This document shows positions 1 through 8,936 of a DNA stretch of 64,000 bases, piece by piece. The notes beneath the pieces are model-generated. The model searched no databases. It saw nothing but the letters and a program-made list of their open reading frames with translations, and was not told where the DNA came from. This stretch comes from Aquiflexum balticum DSM 16537 (lineage in GTDB: Bacteria > Bacteroidota > Bacteroidia > Cytophagales > Cyclobacteriaceae): assembly GCF_900176595.1 (NCBI RefSeq), contig NZ_LT838813.1:1054001-1118000 (forward strand), read 5' to 3'. The position numbers and the translations under genes are program-made. Every line of letters begins with the position of its first letter. Positions within the stretch are counted from its first letter, which is position 1.

Positions 1-7
1 AATTATT

Positions 8-478
8 TTAGAGAAATGAGCCCCAAGACATGGCCTCCAAAGCCTGATCTACTAATTCCAATCCATAAGGATCCCTCATCAGATCTGCAGGCTTTTTGTG
101 GTCCAAAGCGTGATTCTGGGTATGAAGCCACGCTGAAAATAATGCCTCTGTACCAAATATCCTGACACCTTTTGCAATCACTTTATCCATATCCTTGATA
201 GTTTTGGTCAATAATCTTGTCAATGTTTTGTCTTCCTTTTTCCAACGGAAAAGCGTACTTGGATCCACCTCCATTACCTCAGCCACATCATGCTGACTAT
301 AGTCCAAAAAATCAAACAAAACCTTGGTCTCCGAAAACGACATGGTGTCATCCAAATAAGGATGTGGCTCTGAAACCATGTCAGTCCGGGTCTTAAAGAA
401 ATATTGAAGCTCCTGAATATCAAGAATCGCCGGGTGATATTCGGAACTCAGTTTTTTGATGGAATACTTATCGGCCAT
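8..478 (-). CDS. Xre/MbcA/ParS-type toxin-binding antitoxin
   Basis: This 156-residue protein looks like the antitoxin of a RES-Xre (ParS/MbcA-type) toxin-antitoxin pair. The N-terminal two-thirds hold a helix-turn-helix-like segment (about residues 60-90, including FSETKVLFDFLDYSQ and DPSTLFRWKK), and the C-terminus has the DUF2384-type pattern with an FGTEALFSAWL core and the terminal stretch ending in PYGLELVDQALEAM. In this family that C-terminal part binds and neutralises a RES-domain NAD-degrading toxin, and the dimer represses its own promoter. The toxin gene normally follows directly and would lie just beyond the left edge of the window, so it cannot be seen here. The family call rests on motif reading; the toxin partner is an inference. 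Confidence 0.72.
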   Translation of the reverse strand: MADKYSIKKLSSEYHPAILDIQELQYFFKTRTDMVSEPHPYLDDTMSFSETKVLFDFLDYSQHDVAEVMEVDPSTLFRWKKEDKTLTRLLTKTIKDMDKVIAKGVRIFGTEALFSAWLHTQNHALDHKKPADLMRDPYGLELVDQALEAMSWGSFL

Positions 479-554
479 AACGAGGATTATTAATTACCAC
501 ATAAATATATAAATATTTTATCTTATTCGCAATATCTTAATATTGCATTTGCAA

Positions 555-1034
555 TTATTTTCCCAAAATCTCCTTAATTTCGTCAGCTTGTAAGTTACAA
601 TTGATCCATCCCTCATCAAGGTCTGCCCCGTATTTTTGATAAAAATTGATAGCCGGTTTATTCCAATCCAATACCTGCCACATCATTCCGGTACAGCCGT
701 CTTCCAGACATTTGAGCATGGTCCTTTCAAAAAGCAGTTTGCCCGCCCCATTTCCTCTTTCAGATTCAGTCACGACAATATCCTCCAAATAAAGTCGCCG
801 GCCTTTCCAGGTGCTGTATCGGTAATAATAAATTGAAATACCGATGATTTCGGTGGTACTGTCCTTGATCGCCACAAAAAATCCAAATACAGCGTTTGGA
901 CCAAAACCATCCTCTTCCATCATTTTCACTGTATTTGTGACCTGTTCCGGAGCTTTTTCATAAACAGCCAATTCTCTCACCAATTCCAACACTCTTGGCA
1001 AGTCTTCTATTTTTCCCTTTCTGATTGTATACAT
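555..1034 (-). CDS. GNAT N-acetyltransferase, SSAT-like
   Basis: A single-domain GNAT acetyltransferase of 159 residues that should transfer an acetyl group from acetyl-CoA to an amine. The acetyl-CoA pyrophosphate loop is visible as ERGNGAGKLLFE near residues 92-103, preceded by the beta-4 strand YLEDIVVTE. The spacing and the segment STWKGRRLYLEDIVV resemble the spermidine/spermine and thialysine N-acetyltransferase subgroup, so a polyamine or lysine-analogue substrate is plausible but not proven. Length is usual for the family. It is transcribed leftward and stands alone between the antitoxin gene and the divergent coaX. Confidence 0.82.
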   Translation of the reverse strand: MYTIRKGKIEDLPRVLELVRELAVYEKAPEQVTNTVKMMEEDGFGPNAVFGFFVAIKDSTTEIIGISIYYYRYSTWKGRRLYLEDIVVTESERGNGAGKLLFERTMLKCLEDGCTGMMWQVLDWNKPAINFYQKYGADLDEGWINCNLQADEIKEILGK

Positions 1035-1145
1035 AATGGAAAATTACCAAAAAACAGAAAAGCAAAAAATCAATTTATATATTTGGCACAATCAAGAAAG
1101 ATCAAAACCCCTTCTTTTCCGAACCATTGACCAAACAGAGAAAAT

Positions 1146-1922
1146 ATGTTTTTAGCGATTGATGCTGGTAATTCCAATATTGTTTTTGGCTTTTATGATG
1201 AAAATCAAAAGAAGTGGATCCATGAATTCCGAATCAATACCCAAAAAGGAATTTCTGTATTAAAGTTGGAAAAGGATATCCATTTGTTCTTTTTGGAAAA
1301 TGACATTAAAACCGATGAAATCCTGAATGTCGGCATATCCTCGGTAGTACCGGAAATCAATCCTGTAATCCAACAATTTTGTAAGGAATATCTGGAAAAA
1401 GATTGCTACCTGATCAATGGAAGGAGTTATGACAAACTCAAAGTTTCAACTGCAAGGCCAAATGAAATAGGTTCAGACCTGATGTGCAATGTAGCCGCTG
1501 CATATGAGAAATTTCAGACAGGCTGTATCATTGTCGATTTTGGGACTGCTTTGACCTTTACTGTAGTAGGAAATGACGGAAAAATTCTTGGAGTAAACAT
1601 AGTTCCCGGGCTTAAAACTGCCATCAAATCATTATTTACCAACACCTCGAAGCTTCCTGAGGTCGAATTGAAAATGCCACAATCAGCTTTAGGAAAAAAC
1701 ACCATTCATTCGATTCAGGCCGGGATATTATATGGCTATACCGGATTGGTCAAAGGAATGCTGGAAACCATCCAACAGGAAGTCGGACATCAATGTCGGG
1801 TGATTGCAACAGGTGGACTGTCCTCAATTCTGACAACCTTAAAAGATTCTTTCGAACTCGTGGACAGGAACCTGACTTTGGAAGGAATCAGATTGATTAC
1901 CTTGAGGAATATCCGATCATAA
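1146..1922 (+). CDS. coaX: Type III pantothenate kinase
   Basis: CoaX phosphorylates pantothenate, the first committed step of coenzyme A biosynthesis, in the cytoplasm. The 258-residue product shows the ASKHA-fold phosphate-binding motif DAGNSN at residues 6-11, the conserved segment ARPNEIGSD at about 103-111 and the second nucleotide-binding motif DFGTA at 131-135. The length matches the family. The ATG at 1146 lies directly before the first conserved motif, so the start is secure. The 3' end overlaps the convergent M23 peptidase gene by 26 bases. Confidence 0.93.
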   Translation: MFLAIDAGNSNIVFGFYDENQKKWIHEFRINTQKGISVLKLEKDIHLFFLENDIKTDEILNVGISSVVPEINPVIQQFCKEYLEKDCYLINGRSYDKLKVSTARPNEIGSDLMCNVAAAYEKFQTGCIIVDFGTALTFTVVGNDGKILGVNIVPGLKTAIKSLFTNTSKLPEVELKMPQSALGKNTIHSIQAGILYGYTGLVKGMLETIQQEVGHQCRVIATGGLSSILTTLKDSFELVDRNLTLEGIRLITLRNIRS

Positions 1923-2622
1923 GATTCGGGTCCGGGCAAATATTTTTGAATTTTTCGATTTCCCTATGGGAACACACACCTGGAAAATCGCCCCAATTCC
2001 CCAATAAATCCCACATCAGTTGAAAATGTACATGCGGCGGCCAATCTCCATTCTCAGGAAAAGGTCCCAAATGACAGAATTTTTCTCCTTTGAAAATTTC
2101 CTTCCCAACATCCAGATTATCCAAATCGGTAAGTTTGAGATGGCCATACAAACTGTACAGCTTCTCGCCTTTGAGTTGGTGTTCCAAAATGATTGTTGGA
2201 CCATAATCACCAAAACCATGGTTATTTTGAAAGGAATAAACTTTTCCATCCATTGGGGCATAAACTGCCGTTCCCGCCTCCGCCCATACGTCCACTCCTA
2301 AATGAATATTTCTGAAATCTTCCAGATCAGTTACAAAAACCTCACTCCGTTGATAAATAGCCCGATGTTCAAAATATCCACCAATACCATATTTCTTTTT
2401 GGCGCTAGTCAATTTTTCAAAAACATAATGGTTGAATATTCCGGTATCTGAAAGGTTGATATTCATCAATTCAAGATTGGCAGGAGTAAAATCCATGACA
2501 AGGGTATTGGACTGATCCAAAGGTTCTCCCATCAAAGGAAAAATATCTACTCCCTCAAGGAGTATTTCAAGAGAAGGTCTGATTTTCATGGCTTGCAAGT
2601 TAAATATTTTGTCCGTTTTCAT
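1897..2622 (-). CDS. M23 family metallopeptidase
   Basis: A zinc peptidase of the M23 (LytM/peptidoglycan endopeptidase) family. The metal-binding signature is present as HLGVD (HxxxD) and the second ligand motif as PHVHF (HxH), with YGHLK between them. I chose the ATG at 2622 (product of about 241 residues); a longer reading runs to 2730 but would cover the start of the divergent dehydratase gene, and another ATG lies at 2589. No signal peptide is obvious after the chosen start, unlike most secreted M23 enzymes, so a cytoplasmic role or a different fold use is possible. It converges on coaX, overlapping its last 26 bases. Confidence 0.78.
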   Translation of the reverse strand: MKTDKIFNLQAMKIRPSLEILLEGVDIFPLMGEPLDQSNTLVMDFTPANLELMNINLSDTGIFNHYVFEKLTSAKKKYGIGGYFEHRAIYQRSEVFVTDLEDFRNIHLGVDVWAEAGTAVYAPMDGKVYSFQNNHGFGDYGPTIILEHQLKGEKLYSLYGHLKLTDLDNLDVGKEIFKGEKFCHLGPFPENGDWPPHVHFQLMWDLLGNWGDFPGVCSHREIEKFKNICPDPNLMIGYSSR

Positions 2623-2644
2623 ACCTTCCCTTATCTTTAAAACC

Positions 2645-3601
2645 ATGAATGAAAAAACGAATTTCCCTACCCTAGAAGATATCAAAGCGGCACACCAAAG
2701 AATCCAGCCCTTTATCCATAAAACACCCATAATGACTTCAGAAGCTATTGATAAAATTGCAGGATGTCAGATTTATTTCAAGTGTGAAAACTTCCAAAAA
2801 GTCGGCGCCTTCAAAGCCCGGGGGGCTGCCAATGCGGTGATGAAGCTGACTGATGACCAAAAAGCCAATGGAGTCGCCACCCATTCGAGTGGAAACCATG
2901 CCGCAGCCTTGGCAAGGGCAGCTTCAGTGGCAGGCATCAAATCCTACATCGTCATGCCTTCCAACGCTCCGGAGATCAAAAAAAAGGCAGTGAAAGGCTA
3001 TGGTGGCGAAATCATCGAATGTGTACCTACTTTGGAAGCGAGGGAGACCACTCTTGAAGAAGTGGTAAAAAGGACCGGTGCTGTTTTTATTCCGCCGTAT
3101 GACTATGTAGATGTGATTGAGGGACAGGCCACCTGTGCATTGGAAATGTGGGAAGAAGGTATAGCTTTTGATACCATCATGGCACCTGTCGGAGGAGGAG
3201 GCTTATTGGGAGGTACGGCATTGACCACTAAATATATTTCACCAAATACCAAAGTAATCGCAGGGGAACCTGAGGGCGCTGATGATGCCTCCCGCTCTTT
3301 CAAAGCCAAAAAACTGATCCCCATGGTAGGCCCAAAAACCATCGCAGACGGCTTATTGACTTCTGTAGGAAAAATCAATTTTGAAATCATCATGCAATAT
3401 GTAGATGATATCCTTACAGTCAGTGACCAGGAAATCATTGAAGCCATGCGCTTGATTTATGAAAGAATGAAAATCGTAATCGAACCTAGCTGTGCCGTAC
3501 CGCTAGCCGCTCTCTTGAAAAACAAAGAAAAGTTCAAAGGTCAAAAAGTGGGGATTATTCTTTCAGGAGGAAATGTGGATTTGGGGAAATTGCCTTTTTA
3601 A
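2645..3601 (+). CDS. PLP-dependent threonine/serine dehydratase family enzyme
   Basis: A fold-type II PLP enzyme of about 318 residues. The Schiff-base lysine sits in GAFKARGA, the substrate-binding loop is SSGNHA, and the phosphate-binding glycine loop is GGGGLLGG. These are features shared by threonine ammonia-lyase and serine racemase; the short length without a C-terminal ACT domain means a catabolic (non-isoleucine-regulated) dehydratase or a racemase. The ATG at 2645 precedes the family-typical PTLEDIKAAHQRI segment; an upstream ATG at 2588 would add a stretch overlapping the divergent M23 gene and is less likely. The stop codon overlaps the convergent SlyD-like gene by 4 bases. Confidence 0.88.
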   Translation: MNEKTNFPTLEDIKAAHQRIQPFIHKTPIMTSEAIDKIAGCQIYFKCENFQKVGAFKARGAANAVMKLTDDQKANGVATHSSGNHAAALARAASVAGIKSYIVMPSNAPEIKKKAVKGYGGEIIECVPTLEARETTLEEVVKRTGAVFIPPYDYVDVIEGQATCALEMWEEGIAFDTIMAPVGGGGLLGGTALTTKYISPNTKVIAGEPEGADDASRSFKAKKLIPMVGPKTIADGLLTSVGKINFEIIMQYVDDILTVSDQEIIEAMRLIYERMKIVIEPSCAVPLAALLKNKEKFKGQKVGIILSGGNVDLGKLPF

Positions 3602-4116
3602 TGCTGATGCCCCCCTTTTCCGTGCACATGCCCATGATCGATTTCTTCAGGTTCTGCATCCCTTACAGAGATTATCTCACCAGAAAAATAGAGATCAAAT
3701 CCGGCCAATGGTGAATTGAAATCCATATGAACACCTTTGTAATCTACCTTTAGGATTTCCCCCCTCATCTGATTTCCTTGGTCATCTTTCATGGTAATTA
3801 CTTTTCCGACTTTCAATAAGTCTTTGGCTTTTTTGCCATCTTCTTTGAAATTTGCCTTGGGAACAATTACTTTTTTGCTCTCATCATAATCCCCATAACC
3901 GTTTTCAAAGTCTATAAATACTTCAAATGTATCCCCCGCTTCTTTCCCCTCAAATGCTGCTTCTAAGGCCGGAAGTACATGTCCTGTGCCAAAAAGGAAA
4001 TAGAATGCCTGATCCTTTTTTACGCTTTCAAAAAACGCTTTCCCACTCTCTCCATCATCTACATGCAGTTCATAGCTGATCGCAACTACTTTATTTTTCT
4101 CTATTTTCATATCCAC
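3598..4116 (-). CDS. FKBP-type peptidyl-prolyl isomerase, SlyD-like
   Basis: A 172-residue cis-trans prolyl isomerase and probable chaperone. The N-terminal FKBP fold is interrupted by the SlyD 'insert in the flap' pattern: FGTGHVLPALEAAFEGKEAGD then FENGYGDYDESK. The C-terminus is histidine-rich (HGHVHGKGGHQH), which in SlyD proteins binds nickel and other metals. Start could be the first or the third codon (both Met); both give essentially the same protein. It is a cytoplasmic protein with no signal peptide. The gene converges on the dehydratase gene. Confidence 0.9.
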   Translation of the reverse strand: MDMKIEKNKVVAISYELHVDDGESGKAFFESVKKDQAFYFLFGTGHVLPALEAAFEGKEAGDTFEVFIDFENGYGDYDESKKVIVPKANFKEDGKKAKDLLKVGKVITMKDDQGNQMRGEILKVDYKGVHMDFNSPLAGFDLYFSGEIISVRDAEPEEIDHGHVHGKGGHQH

Positions 4117-4247
4117 ATTGATAAACGATTGTAATTTAAAGAAAGTAAAATAGAAATTTCTTAGTTCCTTTTTCTAATTTTTTATTTCAAATAATAGAAA
4201 TCGAAGTCCATAATTTTAGGTTAATAATCATTTCCATTTTGTCCTTC

Positions 4248-4284
4248 AAAAAAAATCCCCACCGACCAAAAGGCTGATGGGGGG
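4248..4284 (-). terminator. Rho-independent terminator of the beta-barrel gene
   Basis: Read on the minus strand this is a C-rich arm, a TTTT loop and a G-rich arm (about 11 pairs with one mismatch and wobbles), followed by a run of eight T. It lies 50 bases past the stop codon of the gene at 4335-4910. Confidence 0.7.
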
Positions 4285-4334
4285 TTCAATAGATAAGTTT
4301 TTAAGGGTAAAATTTCCTTCTTTATTTAAATTAG

Positions 4335-4910
4335 TTATTTATGTCCAAAGAGGTAAAACACTCCCAATTGGACTCCACGGTTGGTAGCATGGAGTGTGCT
4401 TGAATCATAGATATTGCTCAATCCATGGTTGTACCTCGCATCCAATCCAAATCCTGTTGAGGGGAATACATAGCTTCCTCCGAAACTGATCCCAAGGTCC
4501 AATGAATTATATCCGTCTTTTACATTGACAGTGGTATTTCCTGACTTAGCTTTGGCGTTAACCAAGAATCCTACCTGTGGTCCGGCATGTAAACGGAAAC
4601 CATTGTCAAACATATATTGAAACAATAAAGGGATATTGATATAATCAAGATTAAGACTGTTATCTGAACTTCCCAATTTTGTCCCTTGGGCTGAGTACAT
4701 GATTTCGGGTTGAAAAGCAAATTGGTCGGTAAGGTGAATATGGCTTAAAAGTCCTAGATGCAAACCTGATTTAAGGTCAGACTCCCCGTTCCCATTAACG
4801 TTGTAAAAATTTAATCCCCCTTTGACTCCAATATTAGGATAATGATTTTGTGCCATTGCAGATGAAGAAATCATCAAGCACATAGTAAATGCAATTAAAT
4901 AGTATTTCAT
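4335..4910 (-). CDS. Porin family / outer-membrane beta-barrel protein
   Basis: A small exported beta-barrel protein of about 191 residues. Starting at the ATG at 4910 gives a clean signal peptide (MKYYLIAFTMCLMISSSAMA, cleavage before QNHYPN) followed by IGVKGGLNFYNVNG, the typical opening of the Bacteroidota 'PorT/outer membrane beta-barrel' group. Alternating hydrophobic residues run to the C-terminal GVQLGVFYLFGHK, which ends near an aromatic/charged tail as barrels often do. A longer reading from 4973 adds 21 residues that destroy the signal peptide. Function beyond envelope localisation is unknown. Confidence 0.82.
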   Translation of the reverse strand: MKYYLIAFTMCLMISSSAMAQNHYPNIGVKGGLNFYNVNGNGESDLKSGLHLGLLSHIHLTDQFAFQPEIMYSAQGTKLGSSDNSLNLDYINIPLLFQYMFDNGFRLHAGPQVGFLVNAKAKSGNTTVNVKDGYNSLDLGISFGGSYVFPSTGFGLDARYNHGLSNIYDSSTLHATNRGVQLGVFYLFGHK

Positions 4911-4940
4911 AGTTTTATTTTTTGAATTTTGCTTTACAAC

Positions 4941-4971
4941 CAATTTTATGGTTATGGTGAAATAAGCCAAC
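4941..4971 (-). promoter_or_regulatory. Bacteroidota-type promoter of the beta-barrel gene
   Basis: On the minus strand a TTG is followed after 19 bases by TAAAATTG, one mismatch from the Bacteroidota -7 box TAnnTTTG. It would give a leader of about 25 bases before the ATG at 4910. Confidence 0.4.
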
Positions 4972-5110
4972 AAAGGTTAGTCTTAAATAATTAAATACGT
5001 TACATTAAAAAGTAGAGATTGTTAATGATTATTTGATTTGTGTGTTTGGGAATTTACTCTAAAAAAAGTTTGTAGAATTATTAATATTGTCAAGAACCAA
5101 TTTCCTTAAA

Positions 5111-5530
5111 ATGATTTTTCAGAAAACCATTACTTTACAGCCATACCCCTGAGGATACCATCTGATTACAGATTTGATTGAAATTGAATTTCCTGAAATC
5201 AAAAGAATTCAGACAGGAATGCTTCAGGTATTTATTCAGCACACTTCTGCAGGGCTGACCATCAACGAAAATGCAGATCCAACTGTAAGAAAAGACTTTG
5301 AAACCTTTGTAAATGAATTGGTTCCGGAAAGTTATCCACGATTTATCCACACTTATGAAGGGTCAGACGACATGCCTGCACATTTGAAAAGCAGTTTAAT
5401 AGGTTCAAGTGTTCAGGTGCCTGTCAGTGGTGGAAAACTTTTGCTGGGAATATGGCAAGGTATTTATCTCTGCGAATTCAGGAATCACGGAGGGCCCAGA
5501 AATCTGGTTTTGACCGTATTGGGTGAATGA
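5111..5530 (+). pseudogene. yjbQ: yjbQ (UPF0047) with an in-frame TGA
   Basis: This is a YjbQ/UPF0047 family gene, a family annotated as secondary thiamine-phosphate synthase. The conserved downstream part is intact (LQVFIQHTSAGLTINENAD, SSLIGSSV, GTWQG-like GIWQGIYLCEFR, ending LTVLGE). The expected N-terminus is also present: ATG at 5111 encodes MIFQKTITLQPYP, then the codon at 5150-5152 is TGA, then GYHLITDLIEIEF continues in frame. Family members usually have an arginine (PRGYH) at that place, so a single C-to-T change CGA to TGA explains it. With readthrough the protein would be 139 residues, the normal length. A TTG at 5174 could restart a 118-residue product lacking the first strand. 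It may be a true nonsense mutation or a sequencing error. Confidence 0.75.
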
Positions 5531-5558
5531 ATTCATCTGGTTCCAAGATTATCAGAAA

Positions 5559-6680
5559 TTATAATTTAGCCATCCACCTGGCCAGTAAAACCTCATGAAC
5601 CAGGTATGCCCCATCATCCACTACTACCAATTCGGATTTTTGAAGGGATTTGAGGGCAGTATTTACTGTACTTGCCGCGCCTAACCTGTGTTTTTGGATA
5701 AAGTCCTTGCTCAAAGGATTGTATAAAGGCTCTTCTTTCGCTATGGCTTTAAACACATTCCATTGAGTTCGGGTCAGCATCTTGGAGAAATTGGCGAAAA
5801 TTCCTTGCTGTTGTTCCAATATATCCTGATAGATTTTTTGGATATGCTCATCCTTGACTTGGGTATATTGAGCATAAAGGTAGTTGCAGACCAACTGTAT
5901 CGTATAGGTCTGCCCCCTTGCCCATGTGTAAATCATTTCAATTTGCTCATTGGATATAGTTTTTCCTTTTGCCTTGAAGTGCCCCTGTATAAATGGTATG
6001 TACTTTTCCAACGGTATGGGTAAGAGTGACATCAATTGTGCACTTTGATAGAATGGGCGGCTATTGTCCGCAAACATTTCTACCATCATGGTCCGATGAC
6101 TCCCGCTGAAAATAAAGCGTATATCAGGAAATTTCTGGGTCCATGACCTGAATATGGCCTCAGCATTATCCTGTTCGTAATGGGCAACCTGTTGAAATTC
6201 ATCAATGGTGATGACGATCTTCTTTTTTCTTTCCCTGAGAAATTCACCCAAGACATCCAAGGAATGTTCTTCAGTTCCAGGCTGTCTCAACCCTAAGCTT
6301 AACTCAGGTGCGCCACTATAGGGATCAAAACTGATAGTCGCCCCCATCATGGATAACAGTTTTTGCATGGCGGCCGAAAAACCTGTTTTGGTTTTCCCAT
6401 ATTTATCGTAGATCACTGTCGTAATCGTCCTCACGGCATCTTCAATGGTATGCGTTGCCAAAAAGTCCACATACAATGTTTCATATTTACCAGTATCTTC
6501 CAATTCTTCAAAAAACCGCTGTATTAATGCAGACTTCCCAAGCCTTCTCCATGCATATAAAACAACATTTCTTTCATTGTCAATATGATTTTGGAGCTTA
6601 TCCAGATCATCTTCCCTGTCACAGAAATATTTTTTCCCATGATAGGTATTGAGTACAAATGGGTTATTTGGTGGTTTCAT
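5559..6680 (-). CDS. AAA ATPase of the 'archaeal ATPase' type
   Basis: A 373-residue STAND/AAA-like ATPase. The Walker A loop is WRRLGKSALI (about residues 44-53), the Walker B-like segment is IVITIDEFQQV, and a sensor motif FIFSGSH follows; the C-terminal third contains a winged-helix-like region (TRTQWNVFKAIAKEEP onwards). These proteins are common in Bacteroidota and archaea, often near defence or mobile genes, with no settled function. I use the ATG at 6680, which begins with the family-typical MKPPNNPF; a TTG 10 codons upstream is less likely. The promoter region has a dense cluster of TTACG motifs. Confidence 0.75.
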   Translation of the reverse strand: MKPPNNPFVLNTYHGKKYFCDREDDLDKLQNHIDNERNVVLYAWRRLGKSALIQRFFEELEDTGKYETLYVDFLATHTIEDAVRTITTVIYDKYGKTKTGFSAAMQKLLSMMGATISFDPYSGAPELSLGLRQPGTEEHSLDVLGEFLRERKKKIVITIDEFQQVAHYEQDNAEAIFRSWTQKFPDIRFIFSGSHRTMMVEMFADNSRPFYQSAQLMSLLPIPLEKYIPFIQGHFKAKGKTISNEQIEMIYTWARGQTYTIQLVCNYLYAQYTQVKDEHIQKIYQDILEQQQGIFANFSKMLTRTQWNVFKAIAKEEPLYNPLSKDFIQKHRLGAASTVNTALKSLQKSELVVVDDGAYLVHEVLLARWMAKL

Positions 6681-6701
6681 CAATATATAATCTACTATAT
6701 C

Positions 6702-6748
6702 ATTACGCAAATTACGTTACGTTATTTACGTAACGCAATGTACGTAAC
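6702..6748. promoter_or_regulatory. Cluster of TTACG/CGTAA motifs (operator-like)
   Basis: Five copies of TTACG or its complement occur in 47 bases between the divergent AAA ATPase and M14 peptidase genes, including the inverted repeat GTTACG-7 bases-CGTAAC at 6716-6734 and another CGTAAC at 6743-6748. The arrangement resembles a multi-site operator; the binding protein is unknown. Confidence 0.45.
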
Positions 6749-6820
6749 AATTTTGGAAATACAAATATGGAAAATATAATCTCTTTTAGTTTTTAAACCT
6801 CTTTTTTCTCAAATTCGGGC

Positions 6821-8560
6821 ATGAAAAAAATATCATGGTTGGTATTAGTAATACTCTTTACTCAAGGAGTATCCGCGCAGGAAAAGTATGTCACTCTTTT
6901 TGAGCAGTCGGAAGGGCGGGAGACTCCGATTTATTCTGAAGTAATCCAATATTTTGAGACATTGGCCAATGACTTTAAAGAAGTCAAAATGGTCGAAATG
7001 GGAATTACAGACAGTGGTTTTCCACTCCACGTGCTGCTATTTGACAGACAGCAAATATTTGACCCAAAAAAATGGCATGAGGCAAACCGATTGGTGCTAT
7101 TTATCAACAATGGCATTCATCCGGGCGAACCTGATGGGATTGATGCTTCAATGATGTTTTTAAGAGACATTTTATTGAATAAAATAGAAATTCCGGAAAA
7201 TCTTGCGATGGCCATTGTACCTGTTTACAATATCGGAGGTCATCTAAATAGAGGTTCATTCAGTAGGGTCAACCAAAATGGGCCCGAGGAATTTGGTTTT
7301 CGGGGCAATGCAAGAAACTATGACCTCAACAGGGACTTTATCAAGGCAGATACCAAAAACGCAAGGTCTTTTCAACAGATTTTCAATTGGCTACGACCGC
7401 AGGTATTTATCGATACCCATGTCAGCAACGGTGCCGACTACCAGCATGTGATGACGCTGATATCTACCCAACATAACCGTTTGGGAGGAAAATTGGGGGA
7501 GTATTTGGAGAATGAACTCAACCCCCAACTTTATGCAAAAATGAAAGACAGGGATTTTCCGATGGTACCTTATGTCAATGCATGGGGCGGCAAACCTGAA
7601 GATGGTTGGTCACAGTTCAAGGATAGCGGTCGATATAGTAGTGGTTATGCTGCACTTCACAGCACATTAAGTTTTATGCCCGAAACCCATATGCTAAAGC
7701 CTTATCACCTGAGGGTGGCTTCCACTTATGCTTTATTTGAAACTTTTATGGAAATTTTAGAAAAGGACGGGGCCAAAATTGTTGCTTCTGCCAAGGCTGA
7801 CCGTTCCAATCAGATTTCCCAAAGTGAATTTTCTATGAATCACACCATTGATAAAAGCAGCTATAAAACCATAGAATTTCTTGGCTTTGAATCAGGTCAA
7901 AAACCTTCTGAAATTTCCGGTTTACCGAGATTATATTATGATAGGTCAAAACCTTTTACCAAAGAAGTCCGATTCTATGACACCTATGTGGATGGTTTGA
8001 TTATCTCAAAACCAGACGCTTACCTGATTCCCCAAGGATGGTTCAATGTGATAGAAAACCTGTATAGAAATGGTGTCCATTTGGTGGAATTAAAAAATGA
8101 TTCGGCCATTTCTGTCACGGTATATGAAATCAAAGAGTTCCAGACTGCCCAGCGACCGTTTGAAGGACATTATCTGCATTCCAATACGAAGGTGGAAAAA
8201 ATCCAGACCAAGATTAATTTTAGAAAAGGAGATTTCATGGTCCCTATGAACCAGGAAGTCAACCGTTACATCATGGAAGTATTGGAACCGGAAAGTGAGG
8301 ATAGTTTTTTCAATTGGAATTTCTTTGATACGATTCTTCAGTCCAAAGAAGGTTATTCTGCTTACGTTTTTGAGGACTTGGTAGCCGAATTCCTTAATCG
8401 AAATCCCGACCTGAGAAATAAACTGGAAGCCGCAAAATCTGAAAATGAAGAGTTGGCAAAAAGTGGATCTGCTCAATTGAGATGGGTATATGAACATTCC
8501 CCTTGGAAGGAAAAGGAACATAACCGGTATCCGGTATACAGGATAGAAAAAATGGATTGA
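6821..8560 (+). CDS. Secreted M14-type zinc carboxypeptidase
   Basis: An exported peptidase of 579 residues. A signal peptide is clear (MKKISWLVLVILFTQGVSA, then QEKY). Zinc ligands of the M14 family are visible: HPGE at residues 100-103 and the third histidine H200 in DTHVSNGADY; the substrate-carboxylate motif NRD is at 170-172. A glutamate in FMPETHM could be the general base. The C-terminal ~200 residues are a separate, probably beta-rich region. The distance from the AAA gene and the direction imply its own promoter; the DUF6787 gene follows by 25 bases and is probably co-transcribed. Confidence 0.85.
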   Translation: MKKISWLVLVILFTQGVSAQEKYVTLFEQSEGRETPIYSEVIQYFETLANDFKEVKMVEMGITDSGFPLHVLLFDRQQIFDPKKWHEANRLVLFINNGIHPGEPDGIDASMMFLRDILLNKIEIPENLAMAIVPVYNIGGHLNRGSFSRVNQNGPEEFGFRGNARNYDLNRDFIKADTKNARSFQQIFNWLRPQVFIDTHVSNGADYQHVMTLISTQHNRLGGKLGEYLENELNPQLYAKMKDRDFPMVPYVNAWGGKPEDGWSQFKDSGRYSSGYAALHSTLSFMPETHMLKPYHLRVASTYALFETFMEILEKDGAKIVASAKADRSNQISQSEFSMNHTIDKSSYKTIEFLGFESGQKPSEISGLPRLYYDRSKPFTKEVRFYDTYVDGLIISKPDAYLIPQGWFNVIENLYRNGVHLVELKNDSAISVTVYEIKEFQTAQRPFEGHYLHSNTKVEKIQTKINFRKGDFMVPMNQEVNRYIMEVLEPESEDSFFNWNFFDTILQSKEGYSAYVFEDLVAEFLNRNPDLRNKLEAAKSENEELAKSGSAQLRWVYEHSPWKEKEHNRYPVYRIEKMD

Positions 8561-8585
8561 TATTAATATCTGAACCTTTAAACAA

Positions 8586-8936
8586 ATGCAAAAACAAACC
8601 CCCGATCAATCCTTTCTCCAAAAACTCCAATCCAAATGGAACCTGAAAAGTCTCCGACAGGTCGTATTGGTATTGGTTGTTTTTGCATTGACCGGATTTA
8701 CGATACTTTTTATCAAAAAACCTATTTTTGATTTTTTGGGCATCAGCATGGAGAGAGGTGGATTTTGGAAAACAGTGCTATATCTTTTGCTCGTTCTTCC
8801 TCTCTATCAGCTAATTCTATTATTGTGGGGATTTGTATTTGGGCAGTTTTCATTTTTTTGGGAAAAAGAGAAAGAGTTTATCAGAAGAATTACGGGAAGG
8901 AAAAAGAACAAAGGGAAAGAGTCGGAAAAGAAATAG
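8586..8936 (+). CDS. DUF6787 family membrane protein
   Basis: A 116-residue protein with two predicted transmembrane segments (about residues 26-44 and 63-86) and a strongly basic C-terminus (RRITGRKKNKGKESEKK). The pattern, including FGQFSFFWEKEKEF, is that of the short Bacteroidota family DUF6787, which has no known function. It follows the M14 gene by 25 bases on the same strand. Confidence 0.72.
   Translation: MQKQTPDQSFLQKLQSKWNLKSLRQVVLVLVVFALTGFTILFIKKPIFDFLGISMERGGFWKTVLYLLLVLPLYQLILLLWGFVFGQFSFFWEKEKEFIRRITGRKKNKGKESEKK

Noticed and set aside
1897-2730. Longer M23 product beginning at 2730
   Set aside because: The extra N-terminal residues lie opposite the start of the dehydratase gene and do not form a signal peptide.
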